A stretch of 64,000 bases of DNA from positions 3,873,001-3,937,000 of the forward strand of contig NZ_CP019630.1 of NCBI RefSeq assembly GCF_001999245.1. Reading direction: 5' to 3'. This stretch comes from Roseibium algicola. GTDB lineage: Bacteria; Pseudomonadota; Alphaproteobacteria; Rhizobiales; Stappiaceae. Below, in pieces: positions 24,054 to 32,380 of this stretch (positions are counted from its first letter, which is position 1; each line of letters opens with the position of its first letter). Below the pieces are notes generated by a model. That model did not search any database and was not told the origin of the DNA. It saw nothing but the letters and a program-made list of their open reading frames with translations. A program made the translations under genes and the position numbers.

Positions 24054-24914
24054 CTACTGGCGAACCGCCGGGGTTTCGATGCCGAGCCCCGAGCCACGCC
24101 AGGTCACATAGACCTCCAGAGCCATCAGCTCATCGGAGAAGGCGGCCGGGAAGGCTGCCCGCGTATCGCGGATACATCCGCGGAAGCGGTTGTGCAGGGA
24201 GACAAGGTCCGCCTGCTTCAGACGATAGGTCGGGAACCCGTTGACGCTGCCCTGGCTGAGGTGGTCAGCCCGGATGTAGTTGCCGTTGTAGTTCTCGTGG
24301 CAGGTGGCACAGGACAGGTTCAGCTGACCCGTGCGGGTGTAGTAGAGCTCCTTGCCCTTGTCCCACCAGGTCTGCATTTCGCCTTCGCTCAGATCGACTT
24401 TCATCGGCATGCCAAGCGACTGGTGCTTGATGTAGGTCGTCAGAGCCTTCTGATCGGCCGCGTCGAACTTGTAGGGCTCTGCCTGCATGTTCTGTTCACG
24501 GCACTGGTTGATCTGAAGCTCGATGTTGAACGGCTTGCCGGCGTCCTCATTCCACTTGGGATAGCTGGCGCCGAGACCCTTGAGGAACTCCTCGGAATCC
24601 TCGTGGCAGGAGGCGCAGGACTTGCCAGCAGCACCGTCCACGGTGTTCCAGATTTCCTCGCCGCGCTCCACATAGAGCATACCCGGGTTCTGGAAGCTGT
24701 CGGCCTCCAGATCACGCGTTTCTTCCGTGCGGTAGTGCCAGCCCGAGATCAGTTCGTCGAACGGGTGCCCTTCCGGCGCCGGTACACGGGTCATGATCTC
24801 CACTTCCCCGTCGATAACGAGCTTTTCGTCAACCGGCCCCCCGGCCAGGCTTGCGCTTGTGCCGACCATCGTTATTGCGAACATGGTGGCTATGCGTTTC
24901 GTTCTATTGGCCAA
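24054..24914 (-). CDS. soxA: SoxA, diheme cytochrome c subunit of the SoxAX complex
   Basis: A 286-residue exported cytochrome. I chose the TTG at 24914 because GGGAGGAGA lies 5 nt upstream and the product then begins with a clean signal peptide (ANRTKRIATMFAITMVGTSA); no ATG fits. Heme sites are CASCH (100-104) and CATCH (202-206). Cys138 in INQCREQ may serve the first heme, and Cys247 in RGCIRDTR is the persulfide-forming ligand of the active-site heme. SoxAX joins thiosulfate to the SoxY Cys. Confidence 0.94.
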   Translation of the reverse strand: MANRTKRIATMFAITMVGTSASLAGGPVDEKLVIDGEVEIMTRVPAPEGHPFDELISGWHYRTEETRDLEADSFQNPGMLYVERGEEIWNTVDGAAGKSCASCHEDSEEFLKGLGASYPKWNEDAGKPFNIELQINQCREQNMQAEPYKFDAADQKALTTYIKHQSLGMPMKVDLSEGEMQTWWDKGKELYYTRTGQLNLSCATCHENYNGNYIRADHLSQGSVNGFPTYRLKQADLVSLHNRFRGCIRDTRAAFPAAFSDELMALEVYVTWRGSGLGIETPAVRQ

Positions 24915-25057
24915 ATCGTCTCCTCCCGATTTGAGCGATCCCTGGAACATCCTGCCTTCAACCGACTGCAGATACGATGTCCCGACACTCTCGATGCACC
25001 CTGTCCCGGGCTTTTCAGTCCGTGCGGACGTCACAGCCGCAGATGCAGGGCCGCCGC

Positions 25058-25384
25058 CTATTCAACAGTGATCTTGTTCTCGGATTCGTAGACGCTGCCG
25101 TCGTCATCGACCCAGGTGAACTTGAACGTGCCGGTTTCATTCACCTTGGCGCTGAACTCCATGTAGGGGTTCGCCGAGACGGCCGGGTCCATGTCACAGG
25201 AAAACACCACCTGTCCGTTGAACTCGCAGGTGAACTTGTTGATGATCTGGCGCGGAACGAGGTTGCCCTCCTTGTCCTTGCGCTGACCGGATTCCATCGG
25301 GTGGCTGATAAGCGTCTTGATGGTGATGACTTCGCCCGCAGCTGCCTTCTTGGGCACTTTCACGCGCGGTTTCGGATCTGCCAT
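25058..25384 (-). CDS. soxZ: SoxZ, sulfur carrier complex subunit
   Basis: A 108-residue protein without a signal peptide, as usual for SoxZ, which is exported with SoxY. PRVKVPKKAAAGEVITIKTL, ISHPMESGQRKD and the C-terminal FKFTWVDDDGSVYESENKI are family hallmarks. It forms the immunoglobulin-like partner of SoxY and places the swinging arm. It lies 97 bp after soxY. Confidence 0.96.
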   Translation of the reverse strand: MADPKPRVKVPKKAAAGEVITIKTLISHPMESGQRKDKEGNLVPRQIINKFTCEFNGQVVFSCDMDPAVSANPYMEFSAKVNETGTFKFTWVDDDGSVYESENKITVE

Positions 25385-25481
25385 GATTTGGTTCCTTCGT
25401 ATCCCTGATCTGCTTGCCGGGCGGCGTTTCGGCTAAAGGCCGGTGCCGGTCCTGCGGACAAGCCGCTTGCGCTGTTGCGGA

Positions 25482-25931
25482 TTAGCCGCCGCAGCCGCCG
25501 ATGGTGACTTTCACTTCCTTGCGGTCGATGAAGGTGGAGCCATCGTTCATCTTGGCGACCGCGATGACGTTCTGCGTCTTGGCGAGCCGGATGCGGGTCT
25601 TGGCTTCGGCAACACCGCTCATGGCAGTGAAGTGGAACGTGGCAACAGCCGGGTTGGGGTTGCCGTCGGCCAGAATCAGGACAGACTCAACGAAGCTGTC
25701 TGCCGTCATCGGGCTGTCGACGGATACGCCGACCGGCACCGTGTTGCCGTTCTCGGCAATTTCCGGCGTGTCGAGGGAAACTGTTCCCTCCTTGGGATCT
25801 GCTCCGCCGGTGAAGGCCTTGATGGCCTCTTCGGTCTGGTCGGTTGCGGCGAAGGAAACCCGCGATCCGGCGGCCACGAATGCAGCTGCTCCGATCGTGA
25901 GACCAAACACCTGGCGTCTTGTAAAGCTCAT
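25482..25931 (-). CDS. soxY: SoxY, thiosulfate-carrier subunit
   Basis: A 149-residue protein with a Tat signal (SFTRRQVFGLTIGAAAFVAA). The end of the protein is the required GGCGG motif, with Cys147 on the flexible arm that carries all sulfur intermediates between SoxAX, SoxB and SoxCD. The family segment FHFTAMSGVAEAKTRIRLAK precedes it. The start at 25931 follows AAGGAGCAAGAG; the longer frame runs back into soxX. Confidence 0.96.
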   Translation of the reverse strand: MSFTRRQVFGLTIGAAAFVAAGSRVSFAATDQTEEAIKAFTGGADPKEGTVSLDTPEIAENGNTVPVGVSVDSPMTADSFVESVLILADGNPNPAVATFHFTAMSGVAEAKTRIRLAKTQNVIAVAKMNDGSTFIDRKEVKVTIGGCGG

Positions 25932-25954
25932 CTCTTGCTCCTTGAAACCCGAGA

Positions 25955-26434
25955 TCAATTCTCTTTCAGCGTCATGAGATAGGCGACGACGTCCTCTACC
26001 TCTTGCGCTGACAGGATGGTTTTGCCGGCGAATTCCTCGTCGACGTTGATGCCCACCTTCAGGGTGTAGAAACCGGGCATGATGGTCTGTTCGCCGAAGA
26101 CGTCCTTGCTGTTGACCACGATGGCGCGCAGTTGCGCCTCGCTCCAGCGGTCGGCGGCACCGTCGAGGACGGGGCCGACTTCGCCGTGGAACAGCTGGTC
26201 GCTGAGATCGGCATTGGCATGGCAAGCCAGGCAGTTGCCCTTCTTGCGGTCGGCGAAGGCTTCGCGTCCGGCCTGCGGGTCTCCCTGAACGCCCGTCAGG
26301 GATTCGGACAGTTCCATATCGACTATGGGAACGCTGTCCGGAGCAACCGTTCCGGCGGCCGCTGCGGAAGCGGCCAGGACGGCTAGGCCGGCAAAGGCCG
26401 CCGGCAGGCTGAAATGTGTCGCGCCCTTGAACAT
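25955..26434 (-). CDS. soxX: SoxX, monoheme cytochrome c subunit of SoxAX
   Basis: A 159-residue exported cytochrome with a signal peptide (FSLPAAFAGLAVLAASAAAA). A single heme site CLACH is at 68-72, and a Met in QTIMPGFY (about residue 122) is the likely axial ligand. The GKTILSAQEVEDVVAYLMTL end is typical. The start at 26434 is preceded by GAGGAAA. It is first in soxXYZABCD; the promoter region is the 177 bp up to soxW. Confidence 0.94.
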   Translation of the reverse strand: MFKGATHFSLPAAFAGLAVLAASAAAAGTVAPDSVPIVDMELSESLTGVQGDPQAGREAFADRKKGNCLACHANADLSDQLFHGEVGPVLDGAADRWSEAQLRAIVVNSKDVFGEQTIMPGFYTLKVGINVDEEFAGKTILSAQEVEDVVAYLMTLKEN

Positions 26435-26530
26435 TGTGTCGGCTTTCCTCCTCAGTGCGGAACGGCCGGCTGTCGTGCCGTTTGCGTTCCTTCGGCAGGT
26501 CCGATTCCCCAGCCTGCCTGTCCTCCTCAT

Positions 26531-26546
26531 ATTAAAAGATATGATT
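26531..26546. promoter_or_regulatory. Degenerate SoxR-type operator in the soxX promoter region
   Basis: ATTA-N8-GATT, two changes from the ATTC-N8-GAAT operator of the SoxR/SqrR/BigR repressors. It overlaps a TCATAT-N6-ATATGA inverted repeat (26527-26544) in an AT-rich patch about 95 bp before soxX. This is weaker than the site at 31111. Confidence 0.4.
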
Positions 26547-26611
26547 TTTTGCATATGTTATGCAATAGGCCTTTTGCCGTATCCGGCATAAACCTGTTTT
26601 ATCCGCTCTTC

Positions 26612-27205
26612 CTATTCCGCGTCGAGGCGGCCTTTTTCGCGCAACTCGTTGATTATGCGGGCATGATACTTCTGGAAATGCTCGTCGCCTTCGTAGCCTT
26701 TTTCCTGAACCCAGCGAAACATGTTCAGGAAAGTCCACTTGCCGAAGGCGCCGGGCATCGTTGCAACGGCCACTTCCGACACGGTTCCCTCGCTCGGAAC
26801 CTCGTCCGGCAGGAACACGATTGTGGGTGTGAAGACATAGCCCCATTTGCGCGCGGCGGTCTTTTCGGTCAGTTCTTCGCCGTCCAGGTCGATCACTTCC
26901 TCGTCGCCAAACATGTTGTATTGCACGACCATGAAGTTCTCTTTGATGTAGTCGGTCACTTCCGGGTCGGAGAGGATCTTTTCGTGCATCTGGCGGCAAT
27001 AGATGCAGCCGCGTTGTTCAAAGATGATTGCCAGGCGCTTGCCTTCTCCTGCCGCGGTTTCAATGTCTTCGCCGATGTCGCGGAAGGTTACGGTGAACCA
27101 GGGTTGCTTGTGCAGGCCGTCGTCACCGAGCGTTGCGGCGAGCGCCGTTGTGGTCAGGGCCGCCAAGAGCTCGACTGCCAGCACCAATTGTTTCCAGATA
27201 CGCAT
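26612..27205 (-). CDS. soxW: SoxW, periplasmic thioredoxin
   Basis: A 197-residue exported thioredoxin-fold protein. A signal peptide (LVLAVELLAALTTTALAATL) is followed by the redox motif CIYC (67-70) in IFEQRGCIYCRQMHEKIL and the cis-Pro region FTPTIVFLPD. SoxW receives electrons from SoxV across the membrane and reduces Sox components such as the SoxY disulfide. The start at 27205 has GGGAGGACAATGAC upstream; the longer frame overlaps soxV. Confidence 0.92.
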   Translation of the reverse strand: MRIWKQLVLAVELLAALTTTALAATLGDDGLHKQPWFTVTFRDIGEDIETAAGEGKRLAIIFEQRGCIYCRQMHEKILSDPEVTDYIKENFMVVQYNMFGDEEVIDLDGEELTEKTAARKWGYVFTPTIVFLPDEVPSEGTVSEVAVATMPGAFGKWTFLNMFRWVQEKGYEGDEHFQKYHARIINELREKGRLDAE

Positions 27206-27237
27206 GTCATTGTCCTCCCTGGACCGGAAATGGCCGG

Positions 27238-27972
27238 TCAGCCGATTTGTGAGAAAACCGGAAAAGTTTCGAGCAGCCAGAAGGCGATTGCCGACATTTG
27301 CCCGGTGATGAACAGCAGGCCGGTGAGCACCAGGAGGCCGCCCATGATCTTTTCCACCGTGCCCATGTGTTTGCGGAAACGTCCGGCCAGTTTCAGGAAC
27401 CTGCTGGCAAACGCTGCCGCCAGGATGAAAGGCAGACCGATGCCGAGTGCATAGACCGCAAGCAGCCCGGCGCCGTGCCAGGTGGTGTCCGACGATCCGG
27501 CAACGAACAGGATTGCCGCCAGAACCGGGCCGACGCACGGTGTCCAGCCAAACGCGAAAGCCAGGCCCATGACGAAGGCTCCAACCAGACCCGCGGGCTT
27601 GCGTTCGACATGAATGCGGGCTTCGCGGAACAGGAGCCCGATGCGAAAGACACCGAGAAAATGCAGGCCCATGACGATGATGATCGCGCCTGCAACATAA
27701 GACAGGATATCGTAGTAGCGGGCGATTGACTGGCCGATGACGCTGGCCGTTGCACCGAGGGCGACAAAGACGAGCGAAAAGCCGAGCACGAAGGCGATCG
27801 CCGCCAGAATCACCCGGTGACCCGTTTCGGCCGTGGCCGTGTCGCCCTTCAGTTCATCGACGCTGACACCGGCCAGATAACACAGGTAGGGCGGCACAAT
27901 CGGCAAGACACAAGGCGAAATGAATGAAAGCAGACCTGCCAGAAAGGCAGCGCCCAGAGAAACATCGAGCAT
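27238..27972 (-). CDS. soxV: SoxV, CcdA-type membrane electron transporter
   Basis: A 244-residue protein with six helices. The redox Cys lie in SFISPCVLPIVPPYLC (Cys21, Cys31) and FGWTPCVGPVLAAI (Cys146), the CcdA/DsbD-beta pattern. It moves reductant from cytoplasmic thioredoxin to SoxW. It is first in the soxVW pair, 33 bp before soxW, and is divergent from soxS. Confidence 0.94.
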   Translation of the reverse strand: MLDVSLGAAFLAGLLSFISPCVLPIVPPYLCYLAGVSVDELKGDTATAETGHRVILAAIAFVLGFSLVFVALGATASVIGQSIARYYDILSYVAGAIIIVMGLHFLGVFRIGLLFREARIHVERKPAGLVGAFVMGLAFAFGWTPCVGPVLAAILFVAGSSDTTWHGAGLLAVYALGIGLPFILAAAFASRFLKLAGRFRKHMGTVEKIMGGLLVLTGLLFITGQMSAIAFWLLETFPVFSQIG

Positions 27973-28015
27973 TCATTTCCTCCCAGAGAAACTCGATCTT
28001 CGGTTGCTTTAAAAT

Positions 28016-28031
28016 ATTCAAAAGTTCCTAT
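28016..28031. promoter_or_regulatory. Half-conserved SoxR-type operator between soxV and soxS
   Basis: ATTC-N8-CTAT: the left half matches ATTC-N8-GAAT and extends the match with AAA, as in the perfect site at 31111; the right half differs at two positions. It lies in the 92-bp gap that serves both divergent transcripts. Confidence 0.4.
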
Positions 28032-28064
28032 ATATTGCAATGGAAGAAATGTGGAGACTGCAAA

Positions 28065-28439
28065 ATGTCCGTCGCGACACGTGCGATGATCCTTGCCGGA
28101 GTGTTGGTTTCCGGCCTGTTTCAGGCGTTGCCCGCCTGGAGTGCCGAGCTGGTCATGCTTGAGCAGCCGGGGTGTGTCTGGTGCAAGCGCTGGAACGAGG
28201 AAATCGGCATCGCCTATCCGAAGACGTCGGAAGGCCGGCAAGCGCCGTTGCGCCGCGTCGATATTACCGACGCCTGGCCGCAGGACCTGGCCGGCATACC
28301 GAAAGAGCGGATGACGCCAACCTTCATTCTGGTGGCCGACGGCGTTGAAATCGACCGTCTGCGCGGCTATCCGGGAGAGCACTTCTTCTGGCCGCTGCTG
28401 ACCGATATGTTGGGAAAGCTTCCGGACACGAGCAAGTGA
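28065..28439 (+). CDS. soxS: SoxS, periplasmic thioredoxin-like protein
   Basis: A 124-residue protein with a signal peptide (MILAGVLVSGLFQALPAWSA). The redox pair is CVWC (37-40) in LEQPGCVWCKRWNEEI, followed by RMTPTFILVADG, the cis-Pro region. SoxS in Paracoccus keeps SoxY in its active form. The start at 28065 has GGAGA 9 nt upstream; the longer frame reads back through the promoter. Confidence 0.9.
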   Translation: MSVATRAMILAGVLVSGLFQALPAWSAELVMLEQPGCVWCKRWNEEIGIAYPKTSEGRQAPLRRVDITDAWPQDLAGIPKERMTPTFILVADGVEIDRLRGYPGEHFFWPLLTDMLGKLPDTSK

Positions 28440-28530
28440 TGCTGTTGATCCGGTACTGAAGTTGAGGCATGAATCTGAAAAGCGGTTTGGTGCGCTGCAA
28501 TGGCAATGCTGAAAAGGGTGTGGGTTCCGG

Positions 28531-28881
28531 ATGATACTGCCGGCCTTTGACAAGAACCTGGATGCGAAGGACCTCGACCTGCTGATGGAGCAGGCGCGGA
28601 AGGCGAGCGATCTGCTCAAGGCCCTTTCGCACGAAGTGCGCCTTGTCATCCTGTGTCTGCTGTCTGAAGGCGAAAAGTCGGTTTCCGAGCTCGAAGAGAT
28701 CCTGACAATGCCGCAGGCCGCGGTTTCCCAGCAGCTTGCTCGACTTCGCCTGGAAGGCCTTGTGCAGTCGCGGCGCGACGGGCGCATGATCTACTACAGC
28801 CTCATGAACGATGAGGTAAGTTCGATCATTTCGAGCCTTTACGAGCTGTTCTGCAAGGACGTGCGTGCACCTGAAAAATAA
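28531..28881 (+). CDS. soxR: SoxR, ArsR-family persulfide-responsive repressor
   Basis: A 116-residue winged-helix regulator. ALSHEVRLVILCLLSEGEKS and MPQAAVSQQLARLRLEGLVQ form the core and recognition helix. Cys42 and Cys108 are spaced 66 apart, as Cys41 and Cys107 are in SqrR of Rhodobacter, where a tetrasulfide bridge releases DNA. So it should repress until sulfane sulfur appears. It follows soxS by 91 bp. The likely operator ATTC-N8-GAAT occurs at 31111, with weaker forms near soxV/soxS and soxX. Confidence 0.92.
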   Translation: MILPAFDKNLDAKDLDLLMEQARKASDLLKALSHEVRLVILCLLSEGEKSVSELEEILTMPQAAVSQQLARLRLEGLVQSRRDGRMIYYSLMNDEVSSIISSLYELFCKDVRAPEK

Positions 28882-28911
28882 ACGCAGGTAGCGCAACATA
28901 CGGGCGTGCGA

Positions 28912-28936
28912 TGCAGCAACGAGTTCGATTGCTGCA
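28912..28936. repeat. 25-bp inverted repeat between soxR and the first YeeE gene
   Basis: TGCAGCAA, nine bases, TTGCTGCA: perfect 8-bp arms, 31 bp after the soxR stop and 90 bp before the transporter start. It may end the soxR message or act as an operator. Confidence 0.55.
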
Positions 28937-29025
28937 AATTTCGCTGCCTGCTACGGTTTGAAAAATCGCCGAAAGAGCGAGTACGGGAAACGCGGCCGGA
29001 ATAACCGGCGGAGGGTAGGACGCGT

Positions 29026-30132
29026 ATGGTCAATCTCGATCCGGCGGTGCTGACACCGCTTCTGGGTGTGCTCGCGGGGTGCGTGCTGGGGTTCGTTGCC
29101 AGGTCAAACCACTTCTGTACGCTGTCGGCCCTGGAAAGGCACTGGTACGCGGGCGACAGCAGCGCGCTCAGGACCTGGGTGCTTGCTTCCGTATCCGCGC
29201 TGATCGGCACACAGCTGCTCGTCGCCTTCGGCATGGCCGACACGGCTGCCTCCTTTTACCTGTCACCGGAATTTGCCTGGACGGGCGCCATTCTCGGCGG
29301 CTTCATGTTCGGCATCGGTATGGCGCTTGTCGGCACCTGCGGTTTCGGCGCGGTTCTGCGTCTGGGTGGCGGCAGCCTCCGGGCTCTCGTGGTGCTGACG
29401 GTGATCGGCCTGTCGGCACTGGCCGCCCAAAGGGGCATCGTCGGCATCGTGCGAGTGCCGATCGTCGATGATCTTGCCGTTTCCTTCACCGCAAGCGGCA
29501 GCCAGTCCATGGGCGACATTGTCTCGACCCTGGTGGGCATGAAGCTGCAGGGTGTGGTTGCCATCGTGCTCGCTTTGGCCGGTCTGTTCTGGATCTTCAA
29601 ATCGGCGTCCTATCGCCGGCAATGGAGCAAGATCGGAACCGGTGTTGTCATCGGCAGCGTGATCGCCTTCGGCTGGTGGGCGACAACCTTCCTTGCTGGA
29701 CGCTCCTTCGATCCGATCCAGATCGAGGCCGGATCCTTCGTGGTACCGGTTGGTGACACCATCATGCAGCTGATCACCTATACGGGGACCCTGCCGGATT
29801 ACGGCGTCGGTCTGATTGCCGGTACGCTGGTCGGCGCCGTGGTCGCGGCCATGTGGAAACGGGATATCCGCTGGGAAGCATGCGACGATGCACGCGAACT
29901 CGGCCGCCATCTTCTGGGTGGCACCCTGATGGGTGTCGGCGGGGTGTTTTCCATGGGCTGCACGGTGGGGCAGGGCATTACCGGCTTTTCCACGCTGGCG
30001 ATTTCTGCGCCCATCGTGATGGTATCCATGGCACTCGGTGCGCGGGTCGGGCTTGCCTGGCTTGTGGAAGGCAACGTCCTTGCCGCCTTCCAGCGCAACC
30101 AGGGTAGTGCCCATCATTCGGCGGCGGAGTGA
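29026..30132 (+). CDS. YeeE/YedE (TsuA-like) sulfur-compound transporter, first copy
   Basis: A 368-residue membrane protein with two YeeE/YedE repeats. Key Cys are in SNHFCTLSALER (Cys31), ALVGTCGFGAVLR (Cys105) and SMGCTVGQGITG (about 306), matching the Cys that pass thiosulfate through TsuA in Spirochaeta. So import of thiosulfate or a sulfane species is likely. It stands 145 bp after soxR on the same strand, and is a distant paralog of the gene at 31222. Confidence 0.88.
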   Translation: MVNLDPAVLTPLLGVLAGCVLGFVARSNHFCTLSALERHWYAGDSSALRTWVLASVSALIGTQLLVAFGMADTAASFYLSPEFAWTGAILGGFMFGIGMALVGTCGFGAVLRLGGGSLRALVVLTVIGLSALAAQRGIVGIVRVPIVDDLAVSFTASGSQSMGDIVSTLVGMKLQGVVAIVLALAGLFWIFKSASYRRQWSKIGTGVVIGSVIAFGWWATTFLAGRSFDPIQIEAGSFVVPVGDTIMQLITYTGTLPDYGVGLIAGTLVGAVVAAMWKRDIRWEACDDARELGRHLLGGTLMGVGGVFSMGCTVGQGITGFSTLAISAPIVMVSMALGARVGLAWLVEGNVLAAFQRNQGSAHHSAAE

Positions 30133-30157
30133 ATCCCGGCACCTTTCATCCGGCAGT

Positions 30158-31096
30158 TCAGGCTGCGACGAAACTGTAGGCATCGCCGGTGCGTTCCACG
30201 TGCCCTCCACCGGGGTGGGGGAAGTGGTAACCGATGACGCGGGAGCCATCTTGCGCCAGTCGGTCGAGCAGCGCCTTGCGGGTGGCAATGCCCATATCGC
30301 GGTCCTGATCGGAGCCGGAAGCCCAGCCGGGTTTTTCGAAAGAAATCACTGTGTTGGAAATCGCGTCGCCCACCACCAGCAGGCTCTCGGATCCGCCGTG
30401 CAGCATGTAGGACATGTGCCCCGGAGTGTGACCCGCCGTGTCGACCGCCTCAACGCCTAGAAGCACTTCCTGGCCCGGCTTGATCATGTTCACCCGGTCT
30501 TCGATCACGTCGAAACGCGCCTGTGCCCCGACCACGAAACTCTTGCGCTCCTCCGGCGTCTTGGCCAGCGTATCGTCGGCGCGCCAGTAGTCCCATTCGG
30601 CCTGTGGCATCCAGATCTGCGCTTCCGGGTAAAGCGGATCGTCGAAATCGTCCAGGATGCCCCAAAGGTGGTCCGGGTGGGCGTGGGTGAAGACAATGTC
30701 GGTGATGTCCGACGGATCGATACCGGCTTCCGCCAGGTGGCCCGGCAACTCACCTGCCGTCGACTGGAAATTGGCGCCTGATCCGACGTCGAAGAGGACT
30801 GTGCGGTCGCCGGTGCGGAGCAATGTGATGTTGCAATCCGGCGTCAGAGTGTCCGTGGCAAGGCCATGGGGTTTCAGCAGCGCCGCGATCTCTTCTTCGC
30901 TTTGCTCTGGCAAAATGAAGTTCATCGGCAGGGTCAGATGACCGTCGGAAAAGACGGTGATGTCGTGTGCGCCGAAGGTCAGGTTCGCGGTTGCGAAGGC
31001 AGGCGTTATCCGGCTGGCAAAACCCGCGGTCGCAAACGCGAGGCCTCCGGCAAGAACGTTGCGTCTCGTCAGATCTTTCCGAAATTGCCCGGACAT
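30158..31096 (-). CDS. Exported MBL-fold metallohydrolase in the sox region
   Basis: A 312-residue protein with a Tat signal (LTRRNVLAGGLAFATAGFAS). Metal-binding motif THAHPDHLWG (His138, His140, Asp142, His143), then VDTAGHTPGHMSY and YHFPHPGGG give the full metallo-beta-lactamase site. It resembles methyl-parathion-hydrolase or lactonase-like MBL proteins and possibly SoxH; it lacks the rhodanese or glyoxalase features of persulfide dioxygenases. Start at 31096: GGAGG is 5 nt upstream, and the in-frame GTG at 31108 lies inside that signal. A perfect SoxR-type operator sits 15 bp before the start. Confidence 0.87.
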   Translation of the reverse strand: MSGQFRKDLTRRNVLAGGLAFATAGFASRITPAFATANLTFGAHDITVFSDGHLTLPMNFILPEQSEEEIAALLKPHGLATDTLTPDCNITLLRTGDRTVLFDVGSGANFQSTAGELPGHLAEAGIDPSDITDIVFTHAHPDHLWGILDDFDDPLYPEAQIWMPQAEWDYWRADDTLAKTPEERKSFVVGAQARFDVIEDRVNMIKPGQEVLLGVEAVDTAGHTPGHMSYMLHGGSESLLVVGDAISNTVISFEKPGWASGSDQDRDMGIATRKALLDRLAQDGSRVIGYHFPHPGGGHVERTGDAYSFVAA

Positions 31097-31110
31097 GGCA
31101 TCCTCCACAT

Positions 31111-31126
31111 ATTCAAACTTTTGAAT
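31111..31126. promoter_or_regulatory. SoxR/SqrR-type operator between the MBL and second YeeE genes
   Basis: ATTC-AAACTTTT-GAAT: a perfect ATTC-N8-GAAT palindrome, with the inner AAA/TTT extending the dyad. It lies between divergent genes and so can control both. It is the best operator match in the window and ties these genes to SoxR. Confidence 0.75.
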
Positions 31127-31221
31127 TTATCTATGTTTCATTGAGAGAGGTCAATGCCCGTTGAAGCGAAAGGGCACCAAGCTGGTGGCAATCGAGGACG
31201 CAGTGTGCCCGGGAGGGGCCC

Positions 31222-32328
31222 ATGGACCTGACATTTCTTCTGGACGAAATTTCCGAGCCCTGGTTGCTGGCAATCGGCGGGCTGGTTGTCGGCGTCCTTT
31301 TTGGCGCCTTTGCCCAGCAAAGCCGCTTTTGTCTGCGCGCTGCCAGCCTGGAATTCTCGCGCGGTGCGCCGAAGGACAGGTTGCCGGTCTGGCTCCTGAC
31401 CTTTTCCGCGGCGGTTCTGTGCACGCAAGTGCTGATCCACCTGGGCGAAGTGCAGGCAAATGAAGCCCGCCAGTTGGCATCGCCGCAAAGCCTCTCCGGA
31501 GCTTTGCTGGGCGGGTTGATGTTCGGCACCGGCATGGTGCTGGCGCGCGGATGCGCAAGCCGTCTGCTGGTGCTTTCGGCCACCGGCAATCTGAGGGCGC
31601 TGCTCTCAGGACTCGTCTTTGCGGTTGTCGCCCAGGCGAGCCTGCGTGGCCTGTTGAAGCCGGTGCGCGAATGGTTTGCAGGTCTTTGGACGACAGGGGA
31701 TATCGGCGGCAACAATCTGACCGAGATGCTGGGACTGAGCACATCCGTGACGCTTGGTTTCACGGCGCTCTGGCTGGTGGCGGGGCTAGTCTTTGCCTGG
31801 CGGTCGAGGGTGAAGGTCTGGCAGCTGGTGGCGGCAGCGGGCGCGGGGTTGGCAATTCCCCTGGCCTGGTGGTTCACATCCGCCATGGCCCGGCAGGCTT
31901 TCGACCCCGTGCAGGTGGAAGGCGTAACCTTCACCGGACCGTCCGCCGATGCCCTGATGCTGGTTCTGTCACCACCGGGCGATCTGCTTGATTTCGATGT
32001 CGGCTTGGTGCCCGGCGTCTTTCTGGGCTCGTTCCTGGCGGCTTTCGTGACGCGGGAACTCGCCCTGCAGGGGTTCGAAGGCGGCAAGTCGATGGCGCGC
32101 TACCTCACCGGAGCAACGCTCATGGGGTTCGGCGGCATGCTTGCCGGCGGCTGTGCCGTCGGGGCCGGTATCACAGGAGCTTCCATCTTCGCGCTGACGG
32201 CGTGGATCACCCTGACCGCCATCTGGCTGTCTGCCGGTGTTGCCGACCGCCTGCTGACAAGCTATGACGCCCGGCAGCAGACGGTCGGTGGGTCTCCTGC
32301 AGCAGAACAGGTGAAAACCGCAGCCTGA
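31222..32328 (+). CDS. YeeE/YedE-type sulfur-compound transporter, second copy
   Basis: A 368-residue membrane protein with the same repeated fold as the copy at 29026. Cys-containing motifs are QQSRFCLRAASLEF (Cys37), VLARGCASRLL (about 109) and LAGGCAVGAGITGAS (about 313). The two copies have the same length but clearly different sequence, so they may import different sulfur species. GGGAGGGGCCC precedes the ATG. It is divergent from the MBL gene across the SoxR-type operator. Confidence 0.88.
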   Translation: MDLTFLLDEISEPWLLAIGGLVVGVLFGAFAQQSRFCLRAASLEFSRGAPKDRLPVWLLTFSAAVLCTQVLIHLGEVQANEARQLASPQSLSGALLGGLMFGTGMVLARGCASRLLVLSATGNLRALLSGLVFAVVAQASLRGLLKPVREWFAGLWTTGDIGGNNLTEMLGLSTSVTLGFTALWLVAGLVFAWRSRVKVWQLVAAAGAGLAIPLAWWFTSAMARQAFDPVQVEGVTFTGPSADALMLVLSPPGDLLDFDVGLVPGVFLGSFLAAFVTRELALQGFEGGKSMARYLTGATLMGFGGMLAGGCAVGAGITGASIFALTAWITLTAIWLSAGVADRLLTSYDARQQTVGGSPAAEQVKTAA

Positions 32329-32380
32329 AGGCAAAGCAGGAAGAGGCCTTGCCTGCCGGGAGCTGACGGGGTCAAGGCCC

